This document shows, one piece after another, positions 63,702-64,000 of a stretch of 64,000 bases of DNA. This DNA comes from Paracoccaceae bacterium (GTDB taxonomy: Bacteria > Pseudomonadota > Alphaproteobacteria > Rhodobacterales > Rhodobacteraceae). Every line of letters begins with the position of its first letter. Positions within the stretch are counted from its first letter, which is position 1. The translations under genes were made by a program, and so were the position numbers. Where the stretch lies: assembly GCA_002709405.1 (NCBI GenBank), contig PAQV01000092.1, forward strand, positions 1-64,000. Reading direction: 5' to 3'. The notes below the pieces were generated by a model that saw only the letters and a program-made list of their open reading frames with translations, searched no databases and was not told the origin of the DNA.

Positions 63702-64000
63702 CCGCGCTCCCCTTCCCCCTGGCCGAAACGCCCGAACCGATCATCGCCGAACAGGGCCGCAAGCTCTTTGCCGGGGAATCGCTCTTCGTCAAAGGCGTCG
63801 TCGCCATGGACGGCCTGCCCCCTGCCGACCGGGCCGAGGTCTGCTTTGCCGGCCGCTCCAACGTCGGAAAATCCAGCCTGATCAACGCCCTGACCGGCAC
63901 CAAGGGGCTGGCCCGGGCCTCGAACACGCCGGGGCGCACCCAGGAAATCAACTATTTCACCCAAGGTCCCGACCTCTACCTGGTCGACCTGCCCGGCTAT
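63698..64000 (+). CDS. engB: ribosome biogenesis GTPase EngB (YsxC/YihA), partial
   Basis: The first 101 residues of a TRAFAC-class GTPase needed for late 50S assembly; the gene runs off the right edge. G1 is [15 protein letters not shown]2 is the T in [13 protein letters not shown] and G3 starts with LVDLPGY. The pre-G1 region [22 protein letters not shown] is typical. The ATGA overlap with the MOSC gene indicates one operon with yidC. Confidence 0.95.
   Translation, partial: MTALPFPLAETPEPIIAEQGRKLFAGESLFVKGVVAMDGLPPADRAEVCFAGRSNVGKSSLINALTGTKGLARASNTPGRTQEINYFTQGPDLYLVDLPGY

Overview
The window is a high-GC chromosomal segment from an alphaproteobacterium, most likely a marine Rhodobacteraceae (Roseobacter-group) bacterium. 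The right end has the conserved order rpmH-rnpA-yidD-(DUF1127)-ttcA-(GGDEF/EAL)-yidC-MOSC-engB. The small DUF1127-like protein, the RskA-type anti-sigma factor, the DUF3307 gene and the pervasive G/C third positions also fit this group. No insertion sequence, phage gene, integrase or CRISPR array was seen. Two tRNA-Arg genes (anticodons TCT and ACG) lie at 23.6 and 52.7 kb.

Layout. 0-4.9 kb: metabolic and transport genes (partial ABC ATPase, CoxG-like protein, old yellow enzyme family oxidoreductase, EamA exporter, PLP aminotransferase, small conserved protein). 5.2-22.2 kb: a surface and secretion region. It holds a 2466-residue classical autotransporter with about 25 glycine-rich repeats, a sulfatase/phosphonate-monoester-hydrolase-like enzyme, an ECF sigma factor with its anti-sigma factor, and a four-gene block. 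That block encodes a protein built almost wholly of YadA-head 14-mers, a type I secretion ATPase, its membrane-fusion partner and a new-looking accessory membrane protein. 22.5-38.2 kb: a dehydrogenase, tRNA-Arg, a degenerate ABC-exporter/cyclic-nucleotide-binding fusion, DUF3307, and an operon of LysM/FecR protein, 15-PKD-domain protein and membrane adenylate cyclase. A FAD oxidoreductase preceded by two perfect palindromes follows. 38.3-42.4 kb: a gene graveyard with decayed trypsin-like protease, caspase-like protease and DUF900 alpha/beta-hydrolase genes and a scrambled membrane protein. 42.5-46.6 kb: a MacB/LolCDE-like ABC operon with a DUF3299-like periplasmic protein, then an alkaline phosphatase. 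46.8-52.8 kb: alpha/beta hydrolase, secreted PDC sensor plus chemoreceptor, and a flavin-dependent tryptophan-halogenase-like gene. 53-56.6 kb: TVP38/TMEM64 protein, mercuric-reductase-like flavoprotein and a histidine kinase in one operon. 56.9-64 kb: core genes.

The best candidate for an undescribed system is 14.6-22.2 kb. A YadA-type beta-roll protein with no Sec signal, stalk or membrane anchor sits directly upstream of a dedicated type I secretion apparatus, and just downstream of an ECF/anti-sigma pair. The secretion ATPase has Gln in place of the catalytic Glu and a degraded signature motif. The second candidate is the 23.8-36.7 kb group, in which a cAMP-producing enzyme is coupled by operon structure to giant extracytoplasmic proteins and lies next to a putative cAMP-binding protein with a dead ABC domain. 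Functions are inferred from motifs read by eye; no database search was possible.
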